Source: Lineolata rhizophorae (taxonomy: Eukaryota > Ascomycota > Dothideomycetes > Lineolatales > Lineolataceae). From it: DNA of 64,000 nt. The position numbers were made by a program, and so were the translations under genes. Position 1 is the first letter of the stretch. Every line of letters starts with the position of its first letter. The notes below the pieces were generated by a model. That model was not told where the DNA came from. It did not search any database and was given only the letters and a program-made list of their open reading frames with translations. The DNA lies in the NCBI GenBank assembly GCA_010093515.1, contig MU001670.1, positions 1 through 64,000 of the forward strand. The letters are read 5' to 3'. Below are positions 22,541 to 32,342 of this stretch, piece by piece.

Positions 22541-24508
22541 GGCAGCTAGTAGGACAATTGCTCGTTTTCAGCAAGGCTAGGAGTGGTTTTTGAAGAGGTG
22601 AATGCTCAGGTAAGTCGAGACCTAAGTTAAAGGGAAGAGAAGTGTGTGATGGAGAAGGATGAAATGTCAGTCTAAAGAGAAGAAGGCGGGCTATTTATAC
22701 CCTAGCCGCAGCAGAATAGCGTCGCTTGCTCTAGCAAATTGCGCCTGCCGCTTACGGCAATATCAAGTGAAGCGCTAGGTCTATGGTCGCTATTTGGACA
22801 TTGTCTTGGTATATAGTCGGTATTCTCGCTATTGTGGCAGCATATTGTTACTATTCCGCTGCACAATATTGCTGTTGCTATCATCGCCGCTATACATTGT
22901 GACTGTACATTGTGGCTGTACATTATTCGATTCACATTGTCGATATACATTGTCGCTTTACGTCGCCATTTGACATTGTTGCTCCACGCTGTCGCTGCAT
23001 GTTGTCGCCATTATCACATGCAGGCCAGGGTCCGGGCCATTGCCCCCATGCCATGGCGCTGGTGATTCGACTTCTGCCCTCTTAGTCGGAGACCCCGATT
23101 CCACGGAGATTCACGTTCGACACCCAATGAATGCCCCGCCGTTCACAGTTCATGGTAGCTCACGGACGTGGGCGCGCTTCATAAGGCTCTTTAGCGCGAT
23201 TGCTTTACCTACCAAACTTCCGCACTAGGTTACACCGCCAACAGCAGCTTTGGATATTGGCCTATAGTCATCGACCACGCCGTAGCCTTTCCACCAACAG
23301 CGCGTGGTTGATCTGTCTTTATAGGCTTTCCATCTGCCATGAGGCTAGCCGCTGGCCCGCGTTCAAATGTTTGCCAGAATACCTCGATTGGCGGATAATC
23401 GTCGCAGGCCGTCACGGTTGGCAGTGGCGTGCACAGCTTGAGCTACATAAATAGTTGTGGCGAAGGCTCCTATGGTGCATCGATGGTGGCCTTCTCTTCA
23501 TCTTCCCCGCCTGCTACTATGTGCCAGTAAGTGACATGGAAATTCTAGGTCCGGTGCGCAATGAACCACGACTTTCCGATTCATTCACACCCCTCTTCTT
23601 GATGCATATGTGGAATGGCTTACGGAAGGGTTGGATATTCCTCGCACTTACGCTCTAGATTGATCCGATCCACTCAGCCCATAGAAATGGAACATATCGG
23701 TTTTGTCTTGCGACAGTGGTAGCCCTGCGTTGTGTACAGTCGTGACTGGCGACTCTATTCTCTGTGCCCACTCTATTGTGAGGTCTAGCGTTTTGAGGCC
23801 TTTAGAAACAGAGCTGTGCGGCCAGATATTTAGGCCTGTCAGCCACCATCATCTTATCCCAGACATGATATGACGCATTTTTGATTGATGATTCCACTTT
23901 TCGCACCGTCTTCTAATAGAGGCGTCTTTGTTAGTAGCAACAAATGATGATTTTATGAGGCAGATTTGACTGGAGACAAGATATACAACATGCTTTAATA
24001 CCAAATGATACGCTAAACGGGTACCAAAGCGCAACTTTGCCATGGCCGCCAGTATATTTACGTATGTTGTCTAGTCCATGGCACAACCAGAGTTGAATCA
24101 GGCGGCCGAAGCAATTGTGTCAGTGCTCAATTGCGTATGAAACCAAAACCTAGATAATTCAGTTACTTTGTCGCAGTTTTGAGGCAAGCATCCGTCACCT
24201 GTACTCTGATCTTCTCGTTGTTGCTCACCATTGCGTCAACTATTCGGATTGTTAAATTCAACGGAAATGGAAATGGTATATAGCCTCTAGAAGCTGAATT
24301 CAGAGTGCCGATATAAAATGCCGAGTTGTTTAGCATCCTAAGACAAATTATAGATGTGGTCCGAGCAGTAACAGCAGGTGCCATATACCTAGAGCCTCGG
24401 ATTGCTCCCAGCTCCTTTTGCAGTCCGCCAGCTTTAGACGGGATACTTGTGTGCAGCGGGCTTCTGGGTGTCCGACATCTAGTAAACTGGCTTTTCATCA
24501 ACTGCCTT
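22541..24508. other. AT-rich spacer between paralogs A and B
   Basis: About 2 kb with a minisatellite (listed separately) and no convincing complete gene. A short minus-strand open frame at 23230-23415 looks protein-like but has no recognisable family. The rest holds scattered short frames. Confidence 0.5.
22893..23011. repeat. Degenerate 12-14 base minisatellite (TACATTGTCGCTG-like)
   Basis: About nine imperfect units in a row, for example TACATTGTGACTG, TACATTGTGGCTG, TACATTGTCGCTTT, GACATTGTTGCTCC and CATGTTGTCGCC. Weaker units (GGACATTGTCTTGG, CGCTATTGTGGCAG) extend the pattern upstream to about 22795. No coding role is apparent. Confidence 0.75.
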
Positions 24509-25387
24509 TTAGTCGGTCGCATTTGGATTCGACAACTTCAGATCAGGTTGGTTCTGATCGGGCTGCTTTTGCTTCGACTGTTTATAGTCCCATTGTCGGT
24601 TCCTCGACTTCTCTTGACGACTCTGTTCCGCTTTAAATCGCCGATCCTTAAAAAATTCGAAGGTCCTGTTAAAGATATCCGTAGCTCTTTTTTGCAAATG
24701 CGAGCTGGAGCAGTTGCGAAGATACTCTTCGATTACAAGTGCATCAGCCTTAGGGATCCTGGCCTTTCTGTTGTAGTTATGGTACATGAAGTCGGCCGTT
24801 TTGTGCAGGGCATGCACCACAATCCCGTCATTCGCATTGAACTCGGTACAGACCAGCTCAAATTCGTCGGGCCTGAGGGGGTTTCGACTTATATGAGCCA
24901 AAACGTGGGCCCTCAAACTATGGAGCCGAAAACCGGGCCGAAGGCGAAGCAAGTAAGCGGCCTTCAACAGCAGAACACGCTTGTAGAAGGTGTCTAGGCC
25001 CAAGGCTGCCCAATCTAGTTCTTTAGGCTTCCCTGTCGTAGTGTTTTCGTTGATCCAGCCGGCAACATACTGGAGGTATTCCACATGCTGCGAGGTGGTA
25101 TGAATGATTGGCTTCTTCTGCTTGCCAAAATCGGTAAATCGATTTACCGCGTTGCCCGATATAGGAAGGTACATGGCCCTATGCTGGTCCTTGCCCTTGG
25201 CTCCTATATTATTGATGTAAAGCATGACTCGACCAGTGTTGTCAACCGGTGAGGATAGCGTTGGCTCAGAAGGCTTGGACAAATTGTTGTTCGTCGCTGC
25301 GGTCATGTCAGCCGCGCCTCTATTTGGAGTGTTCGAAGTCATGTCTGTTTCGGAGATTCTAGTTCCGTAAATTTGGGGGTATTTCAA
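24509..25387 (-). CDS. BTB-like family protein, paralog B
   Basis: Single exon, 292 aa (or 277 aa from the second ATG at 25342). It shares the whole layout of paralog A. A strand-like block (VMLYINNIG, MYLPISGNAVNRFTDF) is followed by LQYVAGWINENT. Then come YKRVLLLKAAYLLRLRPGF, LRAHVLAHISRNPLRPDEFE and DGIVVHALHKTADF. The tail is charged and Gln/Lys-rich (KQKQPDQNQPDLKLS). Codon use is clearly more AT-rich than in paralog A. Amino-acid identity to A is modest, but conserved positions (L-x-A-x-Y-L-L-x-L, E-F-x-x-V-C, D-G-x-V-x-H-A-x-H-K) line up without large gaps. Function unknown. Confidence 0.65.
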   Translation of the reverse strand: MKYPQIYGTRISETDMTSNTPNRGAADMTAATNNNLSKPSEPTLSSPVDNTGRVMLYINNIGAKGKDQHRAMYLPISGNAVNRFTDFGKQKKPIIHTTSQHVEYLQYVAGWINENTTTGKPKELDWAALGLDTFYKRVLLLKAAYLLRLRPGFRLHSLRAHVLAHISRNPLRPDEFELVCTEFNANDGIVVHALHKTADFMYHNYNRKARIPKADALVIEEYLRNCSSSHLQKRATDIFNRTFEFFKDRRFKAEQSRQEKSRNRQWDYKQSKQKQPDQNQPDLKLSNPNATD

Positions 25388-26018
25388 AGCGGCGAAGCCT
25401 GTAGGGATTCGATCTCGGTTGCGAGTATCAAGTAGGGATGTGGAAGATCGTTTTCTTGATAAAGGCAGGATGCTGAGAGGATGGAATCTTATATATATAT
25501 CCCCTTGTCCATGTACTGGTTCTTTACCAGAGCATTAATTCGCGCTTATATAGACCCCGGCTCAAAGGAATGGGATCTGAGCATATTTCATACTACCATT
25601 GTTTGGATACAATGCCAATGCGAACACCCAAGCTGTTTCAGAAGTTCTTTGTTTTCTTTAGAAAGACAATGTTTCTGCCTAATCATCACTGATTCTGGGT
25701 CCTTAAAATTTTTTCAACGTCAATCGTGGAAACTGATAGTGGATACAAGACTAGTGAATTCAATTTTTTTAAGAGTTTTACCAATTTCCTTGGCATAGGC
25801 AACTAAATTCACAAATATCAATGCCATGTGACTACGTTTAAACTCTAGCTTGTCTCAAAGGTCTAGCTAGATGGTATTGAGGGTCAGACAGAATACATTG
25901 GCAGTAATCTCGTGCGTAGTCGGGGCAAAAAGAGCTACCATTCAGTATTTCCAACAAATCACATAAAAGAGTGCCAAACATATTTTCTTTTCATTCTATC
26001 TGGAAAAGAAACTATCTA
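25388..26018. other. AT-rich spacer upstream of paralog B
   Basis: Contains the 5' side of paralog B and a short plus-strand open frame (25481-25798) with no family match. It ends at the terminal repeat of the element that starts at 26019. Confidence 0.5.
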
Positions 26019-26877
26019 AGACACCCCACGGGGATATGAGAACGACTGTGTAACGAGATTAGTCCACCATTCAGGCGCCTCAAGTCTCCCACACGCGTGT
26101 CTATAGAGTGATGTCCAATATATCACGGCTCTTAAGCTTTGTCTACACCTCAGGCAGTGTGCAGCGAGAACATTACTGCGGTGTTGCGGCCGCTGTGGAT
26201 CATACCGTCGGTGGCGTCCAGGGTTGCTTCAGCTCTCGCCCTCTGCTCCATCACGACTGCCCGCCTGTCTGCGAATTTCGGGGCGATAGCATGGCACTGT
26301 CATCAAGAAAGAATATGGCTCCAACCTTTGGCGACAGTCAGCTCTTCAGCTATGTGCACTCCGGGAGTTTCGCCGGGAGGAGACGGGCGCCACAACGATG
26401 CAACAGCAGCCCAGCTCTTTGCGTATTTATACAGCCTCAGATAGCACCATTTTTCCAATGTCAATGGATTTAGCCTACCCATTCCAGATTTTCACTGGAA
26501 TCTGACACTAAAGGCGTGCCACGTTGCATGAATAAGGGGCGCCATGACCGCCACGAGGCTGCTGACGACTTCTCCAAACCTTGATGAGGCTCCAAGGCTC
26601 GGATAAGACTGTTTCTGGAGTATCTGGAACGGGCTTAGTGGTAGAGCTGTGGTGGATAAGTCTTGCTGCGCTATAAATAAGGCTCTCCGCAAATCAAGCA
26701 CGATGATATTAATTTTTCTGGGTCGCGGCCGTCAACAGGGTAGGATTGGCCAGACTACGGTATACAAACTGAAATAACTCAAATATCAGGACGCGGGTAG
26801 CGTTCTACTACTTCAAAGTCTATGTACCCATTGAAATTCTCGCTACACAGTCGTTCTCGTATCCCTGTGGGGTGTCT
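26019..26877. mobile_element. MITE-like DNA element with 42-base TIRs and TA target site
   Basis: The left end AGACACCCCACGGGGATATG and the right end (26836-26877, read in reverse complement) AGACACCCCACAGGGATACG continue as inverted repeats for about 42 bases, with three substitutions and a one-base slip. Both ends are flanked by TA (26017-26018 and 26878-26879), the target duplication of Tc1/mariner/pogo (Fot1-like) transposons. The 859-base interior holds only open frames up to 121 codons and no transposase I can recognise, so the element looks non-autonomous. Near-identical ends suggest a fairly recent insertion. The family is inferred from the TA flank only. Confidence 0.75.
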
Positions 26878-27255
26878 TAGAGACTTGGCTCAATCAAAGT
26901 CCAAGTGCTAACCCAGCACTTGCACATGTATTGTTTCTAAGCAGAAAAGTAAAGCTGGAACCTCGCAATGAAACTAGTGTTCTCTAATTCTAGAAAGTAA
27001 GCATTTGCACTTTTAACACTCTGCAAGTTATTGATGTAAACTACACTTAGAAGAACATAGAAAGCAGGTACTGCGTAAGAATTAGCACGCACAATAAGCA
27101 CGTCCCGACGTAGGTGAGGAATCAACTCAGAAACACCATGAAACTGATGTATATGATATAATCGTCGGCTTAATTTACTGTATCAAAAAGCATGATGTGG
27201 AGTTGTGTTGGCAGTTGACACATGGACTATCAGGGTAGGTAACTACCGCAGCAAA
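26878..27255. other. Spacer between element and paralog C
   Basis: AT-rich; contains the TA flank of the element and the 3' side of paralog C. No gene seen. Confidence 0.5.
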
Positions 27256-28287
27256 CTACTTGCAACCGCAACATTCTCGCATGAGACACTCGCGCTCCAC
27301 TAACTCGTGTTCGCTAATTTCGTTCCATGCAAGAGAAGCCGCGCCAGTTCGAGCGATGCCCATTCTTTGCGCTGGTAATAAGTGCCGTACCCAAGGCTCG
27401 GCTCCGCCGTTGTTTGCTTCACAGGCTATCTCATAATAGTCGAAGATCTCTTTCTTCAGGCAGGCTTCCTCGTCCATCGTATCGCACTCGCTGCACTTGT
27501 ATCTCTGAAACATGTTGTTTACCGAATCGGGAGATTTAGAGTCTTCCACATTCGGTGCCTCGCTTGCTTCAATGCACATATTGATGGCATGTTTCAGGAT
27601 GCAAGATACCAATGAATCAGCATTCTTGGGCTTCCACAATGGAAGGAGAATTTGTATGAGTGTCTCTACCTCTTCGAGAGAAAAGGAATACCCTGTCAGA
27701 ATATGGAAGATTCTGTATGCTGCTTGACTTCTCAGTGTCGGCACGAACGCGTTTCGGCGATCCGGTTCGTCACGTACCAGCTGGTCCTTGAACTCGAGTA
27801 CCTCGGTGGTCAAGAAAATCTTGGCAAGCGTCTGCATCAAGCGGTGATTCGGTATATTTCGGAGAGGTGTGACAAGATACCTTCCTCTATAGTCTCGGAT
27901 CCAATTACTGACGGCAGATATTGTCCAAACTGTATCCCAATCCATTGGGTGTGGCCACACGAATGTCAAAGTCCGACTCGAGCCGGATTGTCCATATAGG
28001 GACCCTACAGTACGATCAGTTAGTGTAGCAAAGACAGTAGCCGACATTGGAAACTCCATTGACGCTTTCCCATGAAGTGAGAGAAATTTTGCCGTTACGT
28101 TAAAATCCGGTGGCATTTGGAGACCATGGTCTGTTGAGGGCATGGTTGGAAGAAAGGACAATTGTTCAGACAACTTTGATTTCTGTTGGCCAACACTAGC
28201 GGAGTTGAATAAGCTCTGGCGTCTCGACCCGAAGGCTTGAAGGCCGAAGTTGTTTTGTTCGGCCGTTGCAGTGTCCTTTAGCTTCAC
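27256..28287 (-). CDS. BTB-like family protein, paralog C (most diverged)
   Basis: Single exon, 343 aa. It keeps the family order: AKFLSLHGKASMEFPMSATV, then TISAVSNWIRDY, HRLMQTLAKIFLTTEVLEFK, FVPTLRSQAAYRIFHIL, FSLEEVETLIQ and LVSCILKHAINMCIEA. It differs from A and B in having a Ser/Gln-rich N-terminus instead of a basic one. Its tail is cysteine-bearing (YKCSEC, REC, CCGCK) instead of coiled-coil. The C-x-x-C and C-C-G-C groups could bind metal, but that is speculation. Function unknown. It is the third of three paralogs on the same strand within 7 kb. Confidence 0.55.
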   Translation of the reverse strand: MKLKDTATAEQNNFGLQAFGSRRQSLFNSASVGQQKSKLSEQLSFLPTMPSTDHGLQMPPDFNVTAKFLSLHGKASMEFPMSATVFATLTDRTVGSLYGQSGSSRTLTFVWPHPMDWDTVWTISAVSNWIRDYRGRYLVTPLRNIPNHRLMQTLAKIFLTTEVLEFKDQLVRDEPDRRNAFVPTLRSQAAYRIFHILTGYSFSLEEVETLIQILLPLWKPKNADSLVSCILKHAINMCIEASEAPNVEDSKSPDSVNNMFQRYKCSECDTMDEEACLKKEIFDYYEIACEANNGGAEPWVRHLLPAQRMGIARTGAASLAWNEISEHELVERECLMRECCGCK

Positions 28288-28709
28288 TATATACTTCTGG
28301 GATAGTATTTAAGGAAGCCATCAACGCACAAACATTGACAAGTCGTTAGCTTGAGAAGTAGAACATGGCCAATCTCATGTTGTGCTGTGTTCATGCATTG
28401 TTAAGCAAGAAACAGGGTGCAAATTAACTTCTGACACGACAACAGATGGTTGGATTCCCGTTGAACTCACAAAGGGCCCTATGTAACTAGCTTGCATCTA
28501 TTTGGATGGGAATAAGTCGATGACATTTAGATTCAAAGCAAGAAAACATGAGCAATTAAACGGCTATTTGATCAAAACTAAAAAAGATTTAAAATGGTCC
28601 CATTTCATAAGCTACACGGCAAATTGTTGTAGCGATGAAAAGCTAGGGAAGAGCTCGCACGTGTTTTTCTATTAAAATCTCCTTAATTGGAAAGGCTGAA
28701 TTGATATTC
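28288..28709. other. AT-rich intergenic region
   Basis: Promoter side of paralog C. No gene or repeat seen. Confidence 0.5.
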
Positions 28710-29042
28710 ATATCAGGGAGCACATTCTACCCATCGCGAATTACGGGTCGGCCTGCTGTTTATGCGGTCCCACAGCTTTTGCGACATCGGACGCGGGCAA
28801 TGGAGGCTGAATTCCATCACCTTCATCAGCTGAAATATGCCGTAACAGTCGCCTTCGTCCATGCTCTCGACCGAAAAGCGGGCGGGCTTCCGGTTTGTAC
28901 CCGAGACTTTCATACAACGAATGAGCGCATTGAAGCCGGTCTGAGCGTTCCATATACCCTCCCATGGTACGTTCCAGTTAACAGTACGCTTGCCGTCCAC
29001 GACGTAGCCAGATTTTTTGTAAATGAAAGCTTCGGTAAGAAC
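28710..29042 (-). pseudogene. Protein-like open frame, probable gene fragment
   Basis: A minus-strand frame encodes a compact, protein-like sequence: YKKSGYVVDGKRTVNWNVPW, then PARFSVESMDEGDCYGIF and MEFSLHCPRPMSQKLWDRIN. It has no good start codon in place. The sequence upstream on the same strand (to about 29900) is open in changing frames, which suggests the tail of a decayed or multi-exon gene. I cannot name the family. A longer plus-strand frame (28701-29378) covers the same DNA but reads less like protein. Confidence 0.35.
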
Positions 29043-29858
29043 CTACTTTGTCGACGCCCAGGTGCAATGATGCCAGCTGACATAATGAGATTGAACAGAA
29101 TTGCCCCTCTCATCAACAAGACGAATGCACATTTGGAGTGGAAGTTCAGCCATTGTGACTTTGTGAACCTTGGCTTCGAACTCCTATCGAGCTGTTTTCT
29201 TCGGAACTCGCTAGAGTTCAACCTGTACAAGGCCAGTTTGAGACACTCGAAGGGATTGGAGAGATCTCGGAAACAAGCGGATATCAAGAGAGCCTTCGTT
29301 CTGAGCATGCCTACGGATGTAGACACGTATTTATACTTTAGTAATATAGAGTACGCTTTCGTTACTTCTGCAATGTGAAAGCCATCAATTGAATTGTCAC
29401 ATGAGATTTGACCAAGAACGAAAGAAAACTATATGTCTTTAGTCGAGGCAGACGTTCTTTGACCCCGCTGGCTGCTACATGGTGTCTGGGTTCTGGAGCA
29501 ATTTCAAATACAATGTCTACTTGTCCTGAGACTGCTTTGACGGGTCCCATTGATCCGTTCACTTTGGATCCTACTGGGATTTTGCTACGATACCTGCAAG
29601 TCACGGTGTCGTAATCAGTCTTCTATTTAGGCGACAGAGGGTGAACTGTTGCTCTTTCATTCCAACAGCCGTTTAGGGAAGCAAAGGAACATCTGCGTCA
29701 TAAACGAGGAGCCTGGCCTTTTCGTTGACTTGGAACTGCCGTCGTCACGAATTGTGGCAGTCGCTGTATTGCACCTAATTGCAAATAAGACCCTCCCATC
29801 AGCGCAGAAGGCGGTAGCAACGTCTTCGGATATTGGACGGCGTCTGCAGCTGAAAAAT
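29043..29858. other. Gene-poor stretch before RCM1
   Basis: Short open frames on both strands with no family match. It holds the 3' side of RCM1 and possibly further remains of the decayed minus-strand gene noted at 28710-29042. Confidence 0.4.
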
Positions 29859-31782
29859 TCAGTCACTAAACCCTTGCCAACTTTCTTCGTCGTCGGAAGG
29901 TTCGTCGCTCCCATCCTGCATGGTCACTTCCGCACCACCTGGGTCCCTCACGAATGCGACAGCAAAGAAACCCATCGTGCCATCCTTCGTGCCTTTCTCA
30001 CACCTGAGGCATGCTTCAATGACTTCGCTCCGCCCAACTACAGCGCTGCGACCCGCATCTCCAAGTGCCTCTACCCCTATGCCAAGGTCTCCTCGCACAT
30101 GCCACTTCCGCATTCCCTCGGCTTGCTCCTTCCTCTTGAGCACCCGCCAACCACGCTCGCGCACTTCCTTCGCCTCCAACGCCTTCAGAACCACCTCCTC
30201 GTTCTCTTCCGCGTGAACAGAGCACGTGGAATATGCGATCCTTTTCGCGTTCGGGAATTTCATGGCGTGCATCAGCAGCTTTAGGTGGAACGTCGATAGC
30301 GCGGCAAGCCGGGCCTTTAGCGCAGCCGCATTATCCGCCGGTAGACCTGTAGCCTCATTCTCTTGCTCCTCATGCTCCGGCTCAGGTTCATCAGTGAAAG
30401 ATACAACAATCTCCGGCTCGGATACGGCCGGCGACTCGGCCCCGGCATGTTGTGACCGCTTCCGCTTCTTGCCCCGCTTGCTGCTGGGGCCATTCGCACC
30501 CGTCGTAGCGGCTGCTGGTGGTGTTCCCGCACCAGCCACGGGCAAGGAGAGCGGGATGGCTTCGTCGCGGCCAACAATGCCGCTGCCCGAGCACGAGGGG
30601 TCGAGCAGCAGGCAAGTGACGTTCGTAAAATCCGGCGCCGCCGGGTCGCAGGCCAAGAAGTCTGCGCCACGTCGGATGGACACGACGTCGGCGGCCCCGG
30701 CGAGCGTCACCATCTTGGTCAGCGTGCTCGCACGCTTGCGGTTGCGCTCAAAGGCCGTCACCTTGAACTGGTGCGAGCGCGGCTCTTCGGCGCCGGCGTG
30801 CGCCGCAGCGAGCAGCGCAGCCAGATGCGTCGTCTTGTTGCCCGGGGCAGCGCAGGCGTCGATGACGTGGGCGTCGGCGGAGCTCATGCCGAGAAGGTAG
30901 GCCGGGAAGCAGCTGGCTTTGTCCTGAAGAATGAGGTCGCCCTTCTGATACGCCGAAGTCCGCGACAGATCGGCTCGAGGTGGAAGGGCTATGAGGTCCG
31001 GTACGTGTTCATCTACGCAAAGGATGTGCTTTGCGGGAGGAGCGCGGAGAACATCTAGCAGCTCTTTCTTCTCATAGTGCTGGAATGTGGTGGCCAGCTG
31101 ATGTTCGAGGCTTGTGTGCAAGGCATTGATCCTGACCCAGCGCGGGTGCTCGATATCGTTAGACAGGCTATCGCGCCGTCCATGGTCGCCTCGCGTTCCG
31201 CTGTTGATGTGTGCCCGAAAGGACTCGACAGTGGGGAATCCTCGATTGAGGCGGACGCGGTTGAACTCGGCGTTGAGTGATGCCTTGTGCCGTAGGACAG
31301 CGAGCTTCAAGGGATGATTGGCGTTTGCAGCTATGCCGCCCTTGGACAGCAGGTGATCATGAACGAGCAGCAGCGTGATGGTGGGCGTGAGCTATGGCAA
31401 ACGATGAAGACGTGGTATTAGTTGGTTATGGACATTCTGAGGACTGGGGCTCGGAACATGCTGCACTCGAACAAAGAAAAGGAGACAAAGCGGTGAAGGC
31501 CTCTTGCGTTTGAGACAAGATTCAAGTCTACCACAATGACTTTATGCAGAAGGTTACTTCGGCGAAACAATGGAGACCTGCCTTCTTTTCCTCGTCAAGG
31601 ATTCCACAGCGCTCAATCACCTCCTTCAGGACAGCCGACCACTTGGTGGCCTCGCTGATGAGGGCGAACAGCTGCGGGGCGCCGTGCTTGAGGCCAGCCT
31701 TCGCGTAGATGCGCGCCTTGAGCGAGCCGCCCAGCTTTTCGTCGTTAGCGAGCAACACGGCGGCCTCCTGATAGAGCGACAT
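29859..31782 (-). CDS. RCM1: 25S rRNA (cytosine-C5) methyltransferase Rcm1 / NSUN5
   Basis: Exons: complement of 29859-31391 and 31582-31782 (577 aa). The N-terminus MSLYQEAAVLLANDEKLGGS and ATKWSAVLKEVIERC match Rcm1/NSUN5. The SAM-binding motif DACAAPGNKT lies at about 245-254, motif IV DPSCSGSG at 331-338 and motif VI YSTCSVHAEENE around 454-465. The two motif cysteines needed by RNA m5C methyltransferases are both present. Rcm1 methylates a cytosine of 25S rRNA in the nucleolus. A low-complexity basic/acidic insert (residues about 360-420) separates motifs IV and VI and makes this longer than the yeast protein (490 aa). The 190-base intron 31392-31581 joins EEKK to LTPT exactly as the family requires only with a GC donor (AAG|GCAGGT). 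A GT donor about 20 bases further in would add seven or eight extra residues. Confidence 0.93.
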
Positions 31783-32342
31783 TTCTCTGCGGACCGAGTC
31801 TCAAGTTCCCATGAGGCGGTGGAGAGGGACGAGAGGGACGCGCTCTCGCTCGCCGGGAGGGAGCTGTGGCCCTGCGGCAAGGACACGCGCACCTCAGCAC
31901 TCCTGCGGCGGGCCAAGAGCGGGGAGCTTCAGCCACGGCGCAGGGGTTGTGATTGGTCCTCCGAAGATGTCCCACCCTCGCCCTCACGCTCGCAGCAATG
32001 CTCGCGCTTACAACACTTGACTTTCTAGTATTTTTCGTCTGCGAGAAGCGGTAACAGCGCCACATCTTTGGCTGTGACACGCCCGGAGCTTTGGTCTTCC
32101 CGCCCGCCGGCGGCCAGACCGTTCTAGGCCACCTGTCCCGGATCCGCCCCCCCGTCCCTTAATGCGAGTAGGATAGGCTGGACGACGCCCTTTGTGATAT
32201 TGCCTGCGCATCTCTCCTGTGCCGCTGCACTAGTGCGTCCAGGTCCGCGCTGCCCTGCGCCGCGTGCGAGGCACCCACGGCATCCCCCATCAATGAGCCC
32301 AAATTCTGCCTACTCCGTGCTATCTTGTCTCCGAATATGTTA
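31783..32342. promoter_or_regulatory. RCM1 promoter / APC4 3' region
   Basis: A 560-base GC-rich spacer between co-oriented minus-strand genes. Long frames on both strands follow base composition. No assigned sites. Confidence 0.5.

Noticed and set aside
23230-23415. Short minus-strand frame (KTDQPRAVGGKATAWS...)
   Set aside because: Protein-like wording, but only 61 codons, no family recognised and no exons nearby.
28701-29378. 225-codon plus-strand frame
   Set aside because: Opposite-strand sequence at 28710-29042 reads more like protein; no family match on the plus strand.
30226-30900. 224-codon frame antisense to RCM1
   Set aside because: Mirror of a strongly conserved methyltransferase exon; no independent support.
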